Shown: piece after piece, positions 46,290-57,669 of the stretch
Position numbering within the stretch: position 1 is the stretch's first letter
How the letters are laid out: every line of letters begins with the position of its first letter
NCBI GenBank assembly: GCA_900074885.1
Contig: FJUW01000012.1
Coordinates: 1,974,562 to 2,038,561 of the forward strand
Origin: Rhynchosporium graminicola
Taxonomy: Eukaryota > Ascomycota > Leotiomycetes > Helotiales > Ploettnerulaceae
Length of the DNA: 64,000 nucleotides
Direction: 5' to 3'
Position numbers and translations under genes: made by a program
The notes under the pieces: model-generated
The model's database searches: none
Told to the model about the DNA's origin: nothing
Seen by the model: the letters and a program-made list of their open reading frames with translations, nothing else

Positions 46290-47185
46290 ATATATATCCT
46301 CCTTGTTATATTCGCCGGCTAGTGTTCGTAGAGCCTTTATCTCGTCTTCAGTCGATTCTGGTACAGAGGCGTCTTCTCTAAAGCGCTATTGTACTCGTAC
46401 GTTATGTCTCTTCTTATAGCTTTTAAGCTAGCGTTTACTAAATTCAGGGCAAGGCTTACCCTGATATTGAGGTAATTAGTACCAGAGAGTCTACGCCTTC
46501 TGCCGTATGATTTCACCTGTTGTAAACCCTCCGCGAGCCTCAATCCGAAGCTGCTATTATATAAGAATCTGCTCTAAGTCTTCCTAATAGCCTACTCGTA
46601 GTCGTGACTATATGCTATTAATTACTGAAGCTATAGACGTGTCGTTAAGGTGGGAGAAATGAGCTCTAAGAGACTCTGATATAGTTAACTAGCTAATCTT
46701 ATGGTTAAATTGAGTATAGAACTAATTAATATAAGCCTTATGAGACGGTGTAGGCGTTTAGGAGCTTCGCCAGCGTCGTAGAGCTCGTCGCTGCTTAATT
46801 GTAATTGATATTCGAGGCATACCGAGCTGAACTGATATAACGATATATAGCAATTTGGTAACGATATCATTAATATTAGGAATTGTATGAGAAAACGCTC
46901 CGTCCGTGGAAATATATCGCTATAATGGAAATATCGTTATAACGGTAATCGTTATAACAGGGGTTTCACTGTAGCAACGAGACTTACTAACACGAGGTCT
47001 GCTGTTGTGGAGAGGAAGGAGCATTAAAGTTATGATTATCGATCAATTCCCCGTGTGACCTGTAGTATCCAGCATCGCTTTCTCTTAGTCCCAAAGTCGA
47101 GTTCTCCTTTTCCAAATCCTGCGCCAGTCCACTGCATCACGCTTTGCATCCTGAACACGGTTATTCATAAGCCCAATCGTCCATT

Positions 47186-47767
47186 ATGCCTTCCAACAAA
47201 GATCGTCTTTACATTGGACTATATGCTCGTGGTGGAAGTGCGAAGATGCCTGGCAGAGAGGATACGTGAGTTCACAACTTGTTAGGTTTATCGCCGGCGA
47301 CTAATCGGTCGTAGATATCACTGGGCACTCATCGTCGGCCCAAAGGTCGAAATGGATACAGACGGGAACATGAGAGAAGGGTCGCGGTATCATGCAAAGG
47401 AACGATTTCAGAACTGGGTATTCGCCGAGGAAAAGATCACTCTTCAACCCACCAATGCGTTGCTCGTTCGAATCATGATTGGCAAGATCGAGAAGAGAGA
47501 CCGAGCGGTAGATATCATTCGAACTACCCCAATCAAGCCAAATGAGCCTGATTGGAACTGCGTCGTCTGGGTGAAGCCATGACAGCTCTGCAAGCTGACG
47601 GGAAGGCTCTGGGGACAAGTCGCGTTGACGGGAATGCGGCGAGGGATGCTGCCATGTGGTATGTGGACAAGAAAAAGGCGGAGCACCGGTTCGATGGTAA
47701 GGGCAACTACGACTCGTCCAAAGCTCCAACATGGGACCTATTGGAAGGACGAGAGGCTATCGAGTAA
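47186..47767 (+). pseudogene. DUF6914-like fungal protein, frameshifted
   Basis: Exon 1 (47186-47265) encodes MPSNKDRLYIGLYARGG and PGREDT; a 49-bp intron (47266-47314) leads to YHWALIVGPKVEMD, GSRYHAKERF and WNCVVWVK. This order is characteristic of a fungal family of unknown function (DUF6914-like) related to effector- or metabolite-linked loci. At about 47570-47580 the frame breaks: the sequence after WVK continues in the next frame as EAMTALQADGKAL, then AARDAAMWYVDKK, to a stop at 47767. Against the expected VKEAM, a four-base deletion would explain the shift. It is either a recent pseudogene, a truncated 117-residue protein, or an assembly error. Confidence 0.7.
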
Positions 47768-48377
47768 ATCATGGAGTGCTCGGAATATCTGCCCCGTGAA
47801 GTGAAGAAAGAGTGTAGAGGGGAAGGGGGCGGAGGGTTAGCTGGGAGAAGCAGCATGAGGATTTTTGAGCTGTTCTGTTTCAATAAGATTAATATGAGAA
47901 ACTGAGCCAAGTTTCAAACATTCGAAACTTTAGATGTTCATCACCGCACTACAGGTTTCCGCAATTTCAACATGCGGTGTTGTCGAACCGAATTGCCAGT
48001 CCATACTGCTAATCAAGAGACCTTGTTAGTCGTCCTGGTGGTGCCGAGTCGCTGCTGGCCAGTAGGAGAACTGTCACAGCGTATTAGGGGACAATCTAGT
48101 ACCGCGTTTGTCGGATGTCCTCGCGTTGTTGGATCTCCCTCTAGAAATGCTTCAAAGTGGTCGGGGCTCTGCTTTTCGTCAGATAGAGTCACGAAGTGAT
48201 GATGAAATAATGCATGGGAAAGTCGTTTTCGTTTCATAACCCACCGAATCCTACGTAAATACTCCTCGAGTGGAGGAACCTAGATAATTTTGGTGCGTGA
48301 TCTAATTGACCGTCTATAATGTTATGCGTGTTTTGTATTTATAATACATGTACTTACATTTATATCTATATATATAC
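47768..48377. other. Intergenic, no gene seen
   Basis: No open frame with coding character. It separates the frameshifted gene from the tandem repeat. Confidence 0.4.
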
Positions 48378-48948
48378 AAGGTCTACACCTCGGCGGCCCT
48401 TCGCAAGCTTCGGGGCCAAGGGACCTTGCTTCGCGCAATCTATAAAGAAAGTCCGTTTATAAAGAAAGTACTTAGGGGTCCTTATAAATAGCTGCCCTAC
48501 GTAAGCTTCGGGGCAGTTTTAATTCGGGCGTAAGTAAGATTTTTATGTTCCTCCTTTTCGGCCGTGTACCCGCTAAGGCGCGTTACGCTTAGATGCAGCT
48601 AATAGGGCTATTTCACGTGACCTGGTTTTTTAACTAGTGATCTATAAATAGCTTAACGTTATATAGATAAGGTCTACTCCTCGACGGCCCTTCGCAAGCT
48701 TCGGGGCTAAGGGACCTTGCTTTGCGTAGTCTATAAAGAAAGTATATAGATAGAAAGTACTTAGGGGTCCTTATAAACAGCTGCTTTACGTAAGCTTCGG
48801 GGCTGTCTTGATTCGGGCGTAAGTAATATTTTCGTATTTCTTCTTTTCGGCCGTGCACCTGCCAAGGCCTAGCTATAGCCAATCATAGTATTTAACGTGA
48901 CCCGTTTTTTAACTTGTGATCCATAAATAGCTCAATGTTATATAGATA
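48378..48948. repeat. 291-bp tandem duplication, two diverged copies
   Basis: The unit starts AAGGTCTAC at 48378 and again at 48669 and ends near 48948. Each copy contains GGCCCTTCGCAAGCTTCGGG, part of a GC-rich self-complementary stretch, and a second related GTAAGCTTCGGGGC block. The copies differ by many C/T and G/A changes and small indels. It lies directly upstream of the APH-like gene. A SINE-like or satellite origin is possible; no tail or flanking duplication was found. Confidence 0.75.
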
Positions 48949-49182
48949 CTTCGTACTTCTATTTAGCGACCGGGAAGACTGGGTCACGCGTGGCCTTCGG
49001 TCGTCGGTCTTCGGTCTTCCATAACTGGCTAGCGGCATTCAGCCTTGTCTCATCAGCCGCCTGGCCTGTCCAAGTCCAGTTTGCATTAGTGACCAGCTCA
49101 ACTTCTACCAAAACAACGACATCTACAAGTCTGCAAATTACGATCACTCGCCCCATCTTCTGGAGCCACGTCACGCCATGCC

Positions 49183-50043
49183 ATGCCTGAGAAAAGGCTG
49201 GCCAATCTAGCGGCGTCCGCGCGGACAGATCCTACCTCGAGGCCGAATCTCAGCGTCAATGACACTCCTCTTCGGCGATTCTTAATTCTCGCCACGCTTC
49301 GACTCTGCCGGCGTATCCTTCCCCGCCATGGACCGGTCCTCATGCTTTCCAAGAAGCTATGTATCAAAGTCGGGACCTTGAAACAGCCCGCGGAAGCCGC
49401 CACGATGCTATTCATCGCGGAACATACCTCCATTCCGGTCCCAAAGGTCTATTGCGCCTTCGAACGCAACGGGTGCAAATTTATTCTGATGAAAAGAGTA
49501 CAAGGGGATACCTTGAGAAATGGATGGCTTAAACGCAGCGAAGCTTCCAAGGAAAAGATACTAGCACAATTGAAGGGCATAGTGGATGAAATGCGGCGCA
49601 TTCCCTGTCCTGAGGGCCAAGGCATATCAAATGTTGCAGGAGGACAACTGTTCGATGGTCGACTTTCTGGGGGATCATTTCATGGCCCATTTGAAACGAC
49701 ACGAGACTTCCACAAATACCTAAGGGAGGGATATGAAGGTGGGAGAGAGGACGCACCTGATGCCAACAAGTTAGTTGAATTTCACAATCAATATTCCCGG
49801 CCGCTTGTTTTCAGCCATGGAGACCTCAGCACTATGAACATCATGGCGCGAGGAGATGATATTGTGGGTATCGTTGATTGGGAAACGGCTGGATGGTGGC
49901 CTGATTACTGGGAGTATACGAGCGCGTGGCATGTCAACCCGTATAATGAGTTCTGGAGAGAGGAAGTAGACAAGTTTCTGGAGCCAAAGCCCGAGGAGCT
50001 ACAGATGGAGAAGATCAGGAGAAGGTACTTTGATGTGTTTTAA
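49183..50043 (+). CDS. Aminoglycoside phosphotransferase (APH) family kinase-like protein
   Basis: A single-exon gene of 286 residues. The N-lobe has LCIKVGTLKQPAEAATMLFI with the ATP-binding Lys, and hinge sequence ILMKRVQGDTL. The catalytic loop is FSHGDLSTMNIM, and the metal-binding segment is IVGIVDWETAGWWPDYWEY, both diagnostic for APH/choline-kinase-like proteins. Fungal members are very common and mostly uncharacterised; they probably phosphorylate small molecules and do not imply drug resistance. All catalytic positions are present. It is an intact gene stranded between two RIP-altered transposon blocks. Confidence 0.9.
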   Translation: MPEKRLANLAASARTDPTSRPNLSVNDTPLRRFLILATLRLCRRILPRHGPVLMLSKKLCIKVGTLKQPAEAATMLFIAEHTSIPVPKVYCAFERNGCKFILMKRVQGDTLRNGWLKRSEASKEKILAQLKGIVDEMRRIPCPEGQGISNVAGGQLFDGRLSGGSFHGPFETTRDFHKYLREGYEGGREDAPDANKLVEFHNQYSRPLVFSHGDLSTMNIMARGDDIVGIVDWETAGWWPDYWEYTSAWHVNPYNEFWREEVDKFLEPKPEELQMEKIRRRYFDVF

Positions 50044-50679
50044 ACAAAGGGCCTTGTTTCCAATCGCCTATGTCTTTCAGATGGGACCAAACGTCTTGCG
50101 CCTTATTCCTCATCGATAATTTCGACCCAGCCAGTTGCTACATGGGATATCAGCTCTTGTAGTGACTGGGCGTGGCATGTCACACGATGTCGCCAGAGGT
50201 AGAGTTGAGCGATCAAGGATCCCGGTCAGAGGCGGTGTTTAAGGGGATCTCGTTAAAACGATGTAAAATCTGTGGCTGCGCATACCCTGCCGGGAAACTC
50301 CTGTGACCCCAATTGTATTCTCTCTTTATTGACGATCACTAGAGTGTTTTTTTGATGAGGATATATAGACCAGTTAGCGAATATACTGCTATCTCTTTTG
50401 ACGGTTCGACGCTCAATAGAGATGACTTTTACTACTATAGTTATATATTACTTTCTAGGTTCTATTATTATTATTATATCTATTCTATCTATATTATCGC
50501 TATTATTACCTCTTGATATCTAAGCGCTTTATTTAGAGATTAATATCTAATTTTAAGTTATTATTTTCGTATCTCTACTTACTTTCTATTATATAATAGA
50601 TCTATGCGCCTAGCGTCTTTCACTCTTCTTCTTCAGTATTAAAGCAGTATGCGAAAAAATAATCATTCTACTTAATTAT
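50044..50679. other. Intergenic; turns AT-rich after 50340
   Basis: The first 300 bp is the 3' flank of the APH-like gene. From about 50340 the sequence is TA-rich and RIP-like up to the Gypsy LTR at 50680. No gene is seen. Confidence 0.4.
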
Positions 50680-50941
50680 TATGACGACTGGTCAGGTTTG
50701 GAGGTCTCTCCCTATTAGTAGAAACACTTACTCTCTCCCTATTAGTAGAAATACTTACTGCTAAGCGAGATTACACGAGTAGAGTTTAGGGGCCCCTTTT
50801 CATATATATACTTCTATTCTCTCTCTACTTCTTTACTCCTTAGTTATAGATTCTTAAGTGATTCTTACTACTTTATATTTATAGTAATATAAGGTCTTAT
50901 TACTTAGGTAGTTTTAAGACCTTTCTAGAGTAAGCGTTATA
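50680..50941 (+). repeat. 5' LTR of Gypsy copy 2
   Basis: 262 bp, RIP-altered at the start (TATGACGAC) and end (GCGTTATA). It carries a tandem duplication of about 27 bp containing CTCTCCCTATTAGTAGAAA that is absent from the copy 1 LTRs. Confidence 0.85.
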
Positions 50942-53900
50942 TTATCTATAACTCTTTTACTTATATCTAGGAAGATAGTAAATATCTACTTATATTATAC
51001 CTCTATACCTAGAGCTACTAAACGCAGGAGACTACGCTATATAGAGAAAGCTTATACTAAGTATAAACTTGAAGAATAGCACCTAAACTAAAGTAACCTA
51101 AGTCCGATAAATCAACTACTAGTTCTCTGACTCCCTCTACTTCCTATTCTTCGGCGACTCGTAATACTCGCTATAACCTACCTCTCTTTATAGTAAAGAG
51201 TACTTATAATAACGCCTCGTCCGAGTTAAGCTCCCTAACTCCTATTATAATTAATGAACTTACTAAGTCGCTAAACCTCCCCGATAATACCCCTGTATTA
51301 ATAGTAACTATAAGTAACTTATAGGAAGACCGCGCTCACTAGCTATAAGAGGCAGAAAGGAAGCTCGCAGAAGAGAGATAATTAAACGCTAACTTATCTA
51401 TAGAACTACGCTAGTTACGGGACGAGTTCCTAGAACTATACTAGTTAATTACTTAGCGCTCTACTAAGTCTATATCGTTTAATAACGTTTAATCGTATAT
51501 AATACTACTATTATTAATTAAAGAAGATAATACTACTCTTACGCCTAATAATCGTTATCGAGAATAATCTACCGGAGGAATATCGTTAATATTATACGCT
51601 ACGCGTATAGAGAAGATACTAAACCTTCCAAATAAGCTCTCTAATAGAATCGACTACTCTCTAAAACTCTAGGAAGTGCAGATACGTAACGCCCTCCGGC
51701 GCTACTCCAGCTACTTTATTAACGAGCATCACCGTAAAGATTAGTTACTTAACTAAACGGAAAGAATAGCTAGAACTTACCTAGAACTCTCGTTCTTAGA
51801 ACTAGAATATAACGAAGAAAGTAATATAATCGATTCACTCGATATAATCACTTAACTCGTCTTCTTCTTATCTAATCTATACGATTAATAAACTGTAAGA
51901 GCTAGCTACTCTACGCTAAAGATAGATTATAAGTAGACCTTCTAGACGTTCTACTACGAGTTTCGTACGCTAGCTCGTAAAGCTAGAGTAAATAATTAAT
52001 CGACTCTGAAAATGGACTTATAAGAGAAGCTACCTGCATAGCTACGGAAATAGCTCTTCTAATAGTACCGAACGTCAAGGATACTAGAAGAATATATTAA
52101 GGCTATATAAGCTAAAGACTAAGGTTAATTCATTAAAAAGACCTACTATTCCGAGTCTTTAGCTAAGGCTAGCGCGACTCGGGAACGCCCTATAAATACC
52201 TCCTCCTAGCGCCGTAGTACTAACTCCTCTTCTTATCCGCAAATTAGTCTTCTTACGCCCGAGAACACTAGTGCGACTAGTAAATAAGCACTATACTCTG
52301 CACGAAATAATACGCCTTATATATAATCGCCGGCGAATACTCCTTATCACTTTACGCTTATCTTATACTTATGCTTATTATCAGCTCGACCTAATACTCC
52401 GTATCGAATTAACGCAATTAATACTAATAACGATATTAATAGCGAGCTAGAAGATAATAACGATAAAGAAACGTATAACGACGCCTAGGAATATATTAAA
52501 CCGCTAGCAAAAGACTACGCCTAGGGAAAGACTCCTTCCTAGGTAATATACGAGATATACGATATCTTAACCTTACGAAGCTTCTTAGTAGTTAATCGTT
52601 CACTATATATGCTACTCTTACTAAGAATAGACTCTCGTATAAGCTACCCGCACTTCTCGATTCTAGAGCTAATAGATACTATTTTATTAATTATTCTTTT
52701 CTCAAATCCCTTTCTTTCTTCTTAAAACTTTTAATTTACTCTATACTAAATGTAATTCCTATTAAAGGCTTTAATAGCGTTAATAGTAGTACTATCAGTT
52801 ACTATACGACACTTAATTTAATAGTAGATCGTCACGTTCAGGTATTTACCCCCTTTCTTATTACTACTCTCGGAAACTATAGTATTATACTCGGAAGGAC
52901 CTAGCTTTCGGAATATCAAGTACTCTTAGATGCCTCTAAACGATAGATCATTTAGCTACTATATACTCCTCCTAGTAACGTTTATAGCTTTCTGATCGAG
53001 ATTAAGAACTTATGTAAATACTATACTTACTAGTGCTATTAACACGACGCTAACGAACGAAACGAACGCCTTAATTAGTTCTGAGAAGCGTACGAGAAAT
53101 AGCGAAGTATAGCTAACTCTCCTGTCAATATTCGAGCTATTATTAACTCTATCTCTATTATTAAATAACTATTACTAGCTCGGAAGCGCATTTCTAGGGA
53201 GACTTATAGCTATAAAAACATCTAAAACTCTCCCCTAGAGAGTATTCTATAGGTAACTAACCCTCTATTACTACTACCGATCAGTTAAGACCGTTTCTCC
53301 GGCGTTTATACTACTTATTATAGATACGACGAGCCTAAGTATTTATTACTTAAAGAATAAGAATAAAGTAGTAAAGAGAAGTCTTTATACTCTAGAGAAG
53401 CTACTAATATATAGCCGAAGTACGTACGATTCAGCGATATTATCGCTTATATCCCGCGTGAATCTCTACTTTAACCCTAATTAGAAGTCTCTACGTTAAA
53501 GACCTACGCATAAGACTACGCCTATACAATTTATACTATAGACTAATAGTTACTCAGAATATTATCTCGCGACTTAATAGAAGCTACTTAAAGTATAAAA
53601 ATAGCTACTACGACATTTCGGAAGCGATAAAGATCACCTCGTATACTCAGACCTCTTCTAGAGCCTCCTGCGCTAGAGATTTACACGATTAGTAGCCTAG
53701 CTTTCTATCTCTTATATAAACGCTAGAAGTCTTCTAACGATAAGATCTTCTCTATTACCCTTCACGAGATAGATAAGCTTCTTAACGACCGAATCGCAGT
53801 TTAGTAATATAATACTACTATTATATCTTTAACTATCGACTTTATAGAACGTCGTAAAACCGCTTAGTAATTTACTATTAGCTTAAGCGAATTAGATTCA

Positions 53901-56309
53901 GAACTATAGATCCCTTACGAGTATAGCTAGTAAGTATACGTCTTTTCTAAGGAAGCTAGCGATATTCTCCCTCCTTATTACTTATACGATTACCGAATTA
54001 AGCTTAAGGAAGAGGCTAAGAAGAACCTTAAATACTCTCCTTTATATAAGATATCAGCTGAAGAACTTGAAGTCGTTAAGGCGTATATTACTAATAACTT
54101 AGCTAAAGGTTTCATCGAACCTTCTTAAATACTATACGCGGCATTTATTCTTTTCGTTAAGAAAGCTAATAGAAGTCTAAGATTCTATATCGACTTTCGC
54201 GCACTTAATAACCTTACGAGGAAGGATTAATATCCACTGCTATTAATCGATAAAACGCTAGCTAGAATCTCTACTACTAAGATATTTACTAAACTAGATA
54301 TTCGCTAGGCGTTCTACCGAATTCGAATGGATCTAGCCTCTGAAGAGTATACGACCTTCCGGACCTATTATAGTGCATATAAGTGCAAGGTACTCCCTTT
54401 CGGTCTAACTAATAGCCCTGCGATATACTAGCGATATATGAATAATATCTTATTCGACTACTTAGACGACTTCTATATAGTATATCTAGATAATATTCTG
54501 ATCTACTCTAACGACCTACTATAGTATCAATTATATGTATATAAGGTGCTATAACGATTATAAGACGCTAGATTATAAGCTAACCTTAAGAAGTATGAAT
54601 TCAATATTACTCGCACTAAATACCTTAGATTTATTATCTCTACTTCTAGGATCGAGGTAGACCTTAAGAAGGTTAATATTATATAATCTTAGAATTACCT
54701 AACTATAGTTAAGGGCGTATAATCGTTCTTAGGCTTTTATAACTTCTACTAACGATTTATTAAGGACTATAGAATTATCGCAAAACCTCTTATATAACTT
54801 ACTAAAAATAACGTATTATTTCGGTTCGCTAGAGAGTATAAAGATGCCTTTAATCACCTAAAGCACGCTCTTACTTCGGTACTACTTCTCTACTACTATT
54901 AGCAATATCTACCTTATATAATCGAAATAGACGGTAGTAATAGAGTAATAGCAGGTGTGCTATCGCAATAGCACGACGAAGACTAGTTCCTAGTAGCCTA
55001 CTTCTCTAAGACTATACTACCTGCCGAGCTTAATTACGCTATTCACGATAAGGAAATACTTATAATTATACGATCTTTTAGTAACTAGAGATCTGAGCTC
55101 GCAGGCGTACCGTATTAGATCCGCGTTATTACTAATCATAAAGCTCTTGAGTACTTTATAACCTCTAAATAGCTAAACGCACGATAAGCCTGATAAGCCG
55201 AGCTACTCGCAGATTATAACTTTATAATCACTTATCGACCTAGGAAGTATAATCTACTTACTAACGCTCTCTCTTATAGAATAGATGAATTAGACGACTA
55301 GAATAATACTAAAAGAACCTAGCGTTTATAGCAGCTACTACGCGAAGACCAAATCGATCTAGTACTACTTATAAGTAACCTCCGGAACAGCTCTGACTCT
55401 ATAGATAACTTTGAGCTTATTAACGCCTTAGAAGTCGCAGACCTATCGCTAGTCTTTTCTATAGTATAGTAAGTACTTAACGCTAATCGTACTACGCTAT
55501 TATTCTAAGCTTTACAGAAATAAGCTCTCTCTGTTACTCCTAGAAAACTAACTATAGAAAAAGATCTTCTACTCTATAAAGGAAGACTAATTATACTTAA
55601 CGTCTTATACTTTCGCACGCTACTTATACGCGAAGTATATAACTGATTAGAGACTGCCTATCTAAGTGTAAAGAAGACCTTATAACTGCTAGTATTATAA
55701 TACTAGTAGTACGGAATCGCTTTAACTATTAACTAGTACTACTATAACTATTATACTTACTAACGAATTCAAGTGCTACGTAATAAGAAACCGGGCCTCC
55801 TCTAATCTCTGCCCGTATTATTATATCTATAGGAGTATATTACAGTCGACTACTATAGCTTTAATTACGATAAATACGGCTACGATAACGTTCTCGTATT
55901 TATCGACTATTTCAGTAAATAAGTAATTAGTATTCTATACCGAAAGACCTCTGATACGCGCGACCTTATAAAGCTTTACTTATACTACGTATACTGCTAT
56001 TTCGGAGCTCTATTAATAATTACCTCTAATAGAGGGCTTTAATTCGTTTTCCGTTTTTAGACTATAGTTATTATAATTCTTAGCACTAAAAGATAGCTTT
56101 CTATAGCAGACTACCCGTAAATAGATAGCTAAATAAAGATCTATAACTAATATCTCTAACGTAGATTACGACTTTTTATCTCTTACTATTAAGACGACTA
56201 GTCGGAATTCTTACCTATTATAGACTACGCCTAGATAACTCTCCCTTACGAATCCCTTAGAGGTCTCTTACCCTTTAAAGTTATTTATAGATATATACTC
56301 CGCGTTAAT

Positions 56310-57668
56310 TAGAATTAGAAAGACTTACTTGACTCTACTATACTTACTAATAAGTTAAATACTTAGTAAGCTCTAGATTACGCTAATCGCCTACGCGACG
56401 CTTAGACTACTACTTAATCTAGCCTCTAACGTATATAAGCTAAGATATCCTAATCTTATAATTGCTTACGCCGTGAAGTCGACTTTACTATAGACGACCT
56501 TATCTAGCTAGATATACGCTACTTTATAAGTACTCGACCTAGTAAAAAACTCGACTTCCTGACTAATAGACCCTTCCGTATAATTAAAAAAGTCAGAAGC
56601 TCTTATCATCTAGAGCTCCCTACTAGTATAAAAGTATATAACGTATTCCTTACTACTAAGCTACAGAAGTATCTAAACGACCCCTTACTAAGGTAAACCT
56701 TACTACTACTACTACTTATTAATATTACTAATAACGATAAATAGGAGATCGAAGATATACTTACATGCTATAAGCAGCGCAATAGCCTCTTATACCGAGT
56801 TTCCTAGTTAAATCAAGATATCGATCTCATATAGTATAACGCTATAGATATTAAATACGCTCCTGCTAAGCTATAATAATTCCACCTTAATAACCTAACG
56901 TAAGCTAGACCTCCTGCTAGACTACCTAATTAGCTAAAAGCTTTCTATAATAGAATTGAAGATTACGATTACCTTAATAGTAATAAGGAGATAAACTAAC
57001 GCTCGAGGGCGAGCTTTTTTCGGAGGGGGGGGTAGTATGACGACTGGTCAGGTTTGGAGGTCTCTCCCTATTAGTAGAAACACTATTCTCTCCCTATTAG
57101 TAGAAACACTTACTGCTAAGCGAGATTACACGAGTAGAGTTTAGGGGCCCCTTTTCATGTATATACTTCTATTTTCTCTCTACTTCTTTACTCCTTAGTT
57201 ATAGATTCTCAAGTGATTCTTACTACTTCATATTCATAGTAATGTGAGGTCTTATTACTCAGGTAGTTTTGAGACCTTTCTAGAGCAAGCGTCACAATTA
57301 TACTCGATTATAATCGATTATAATTAGATTAGATTAGAGTAGATATTTTAGATCTTTAATTAGATTAGATTAGATTATACTTAATACTTAGGATTAGAGT
57401 TAACTTAATTATTCTTATATAATTAGCTATATAAGCTATATAAGCTATATAAAGATAGATAAAATATAATCTATACTAGTAAAAAGAGAGATATATATAG
57501 TTAATAAAGTAATAAAGTATATAATATATATTCCTTTTAATCTAATCTAATCTGTAAGAAAGAAATTTTCCCTATTAATAGCCTGCTCTATCTCTTCTTT
57601 TTCTTCTAAGTCGAATATAAAACCCTAGCTTTTTAATAAGCTAATCTCCTCGAAAGTATCCTTAGATA
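56310..57668. repeat. First copy of a 1359-bp direct duplication at a single N
   Basis: Bases 56310-57668 recur at 57670-59028 on the other side of the N at 57669. I saw one difference (TCTGTAAG against TCTATAAG). It spans the end of Gypsy copy 2, its 3' LTR and hAT-derived flank. Its size and the single N match the duplication at 39319-42033, which suggests an assembly cause. Confidence 0.88.
57036..57296 (+). repeat. 3' LTR of Gypsy copy 2
   Basis: 261 bp ending GCGTCACA, unmutated. It has the same internal duplication as the 5' LTR in slightly shorter form. An identical copy at 58396-58656 comes from the duplication around the N at 57669. Confidence 0.85.
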
Positions 57669-57669
57669 N

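Larger units (their letters stand above)
37238..46971 (-). mobile_element. Full-length pogo/Fot1-like DNA transposon interrupted by a Gypsy element
   Basis: Both ends carry the CAGTGAAACCCCTGTTATAACG terminal repeat seen at 11657-12449 and are flanked by TA (37236-37237, 46972-46973). The transposase is on the minus strand: its N-terminal HTH half lies at about 46810-46290 (MPRISITIKQRRALR; later PQYQGKPCPEFS and ALRTLAGEYNKEDIY) and its catalytic half at 38382-37400 (YNMDETGLFWR, LLAIDNFSAHYTS, STSRF.PLDQGIIQ), with the DDE aspartates in the last two. A retrotransposon (38383-46289) splits it between EDIY and NMDETGL. The element without the insert is about 1.83 kb. Stops at Gln and Trp positions show RIP. 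Confidence 0.92.
50680..57296 (+). mobile_element. Ty3/Gypsy chromovirus, copy 2
   Basis: LTRs at 50680-50941 and 57036-57296, with ATTAT flanking both ends (50675-50679 and 57297-57301) as a 5-bp target duplication. Plus-strand order: gag-like sequence about 51000-52300, protease region, reverse transcriptase about 54050-54770, RNase H about 54900-55270, integrase about 55700-56350, and a chromodomain-like end near 56730-56880 (YKQRNSLLYRV, FHLNNLTQARPPARLP). The polypurine tract CGGAGGGGGGGG precedes the 3' LTR. The active site YLDD reads YLDN near 54480-54492, a RIP-type G-to-A change, while copy 1 keeps YLDD. Many stops; inactive. Length 6.6 kb. Confidence 0.9.

Noticed and set aside
47301..47732. 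143-codon minus-strand frame
   Set aside because: Antisense to the DUF6914-like gene, whose sense frame shows family motifs.
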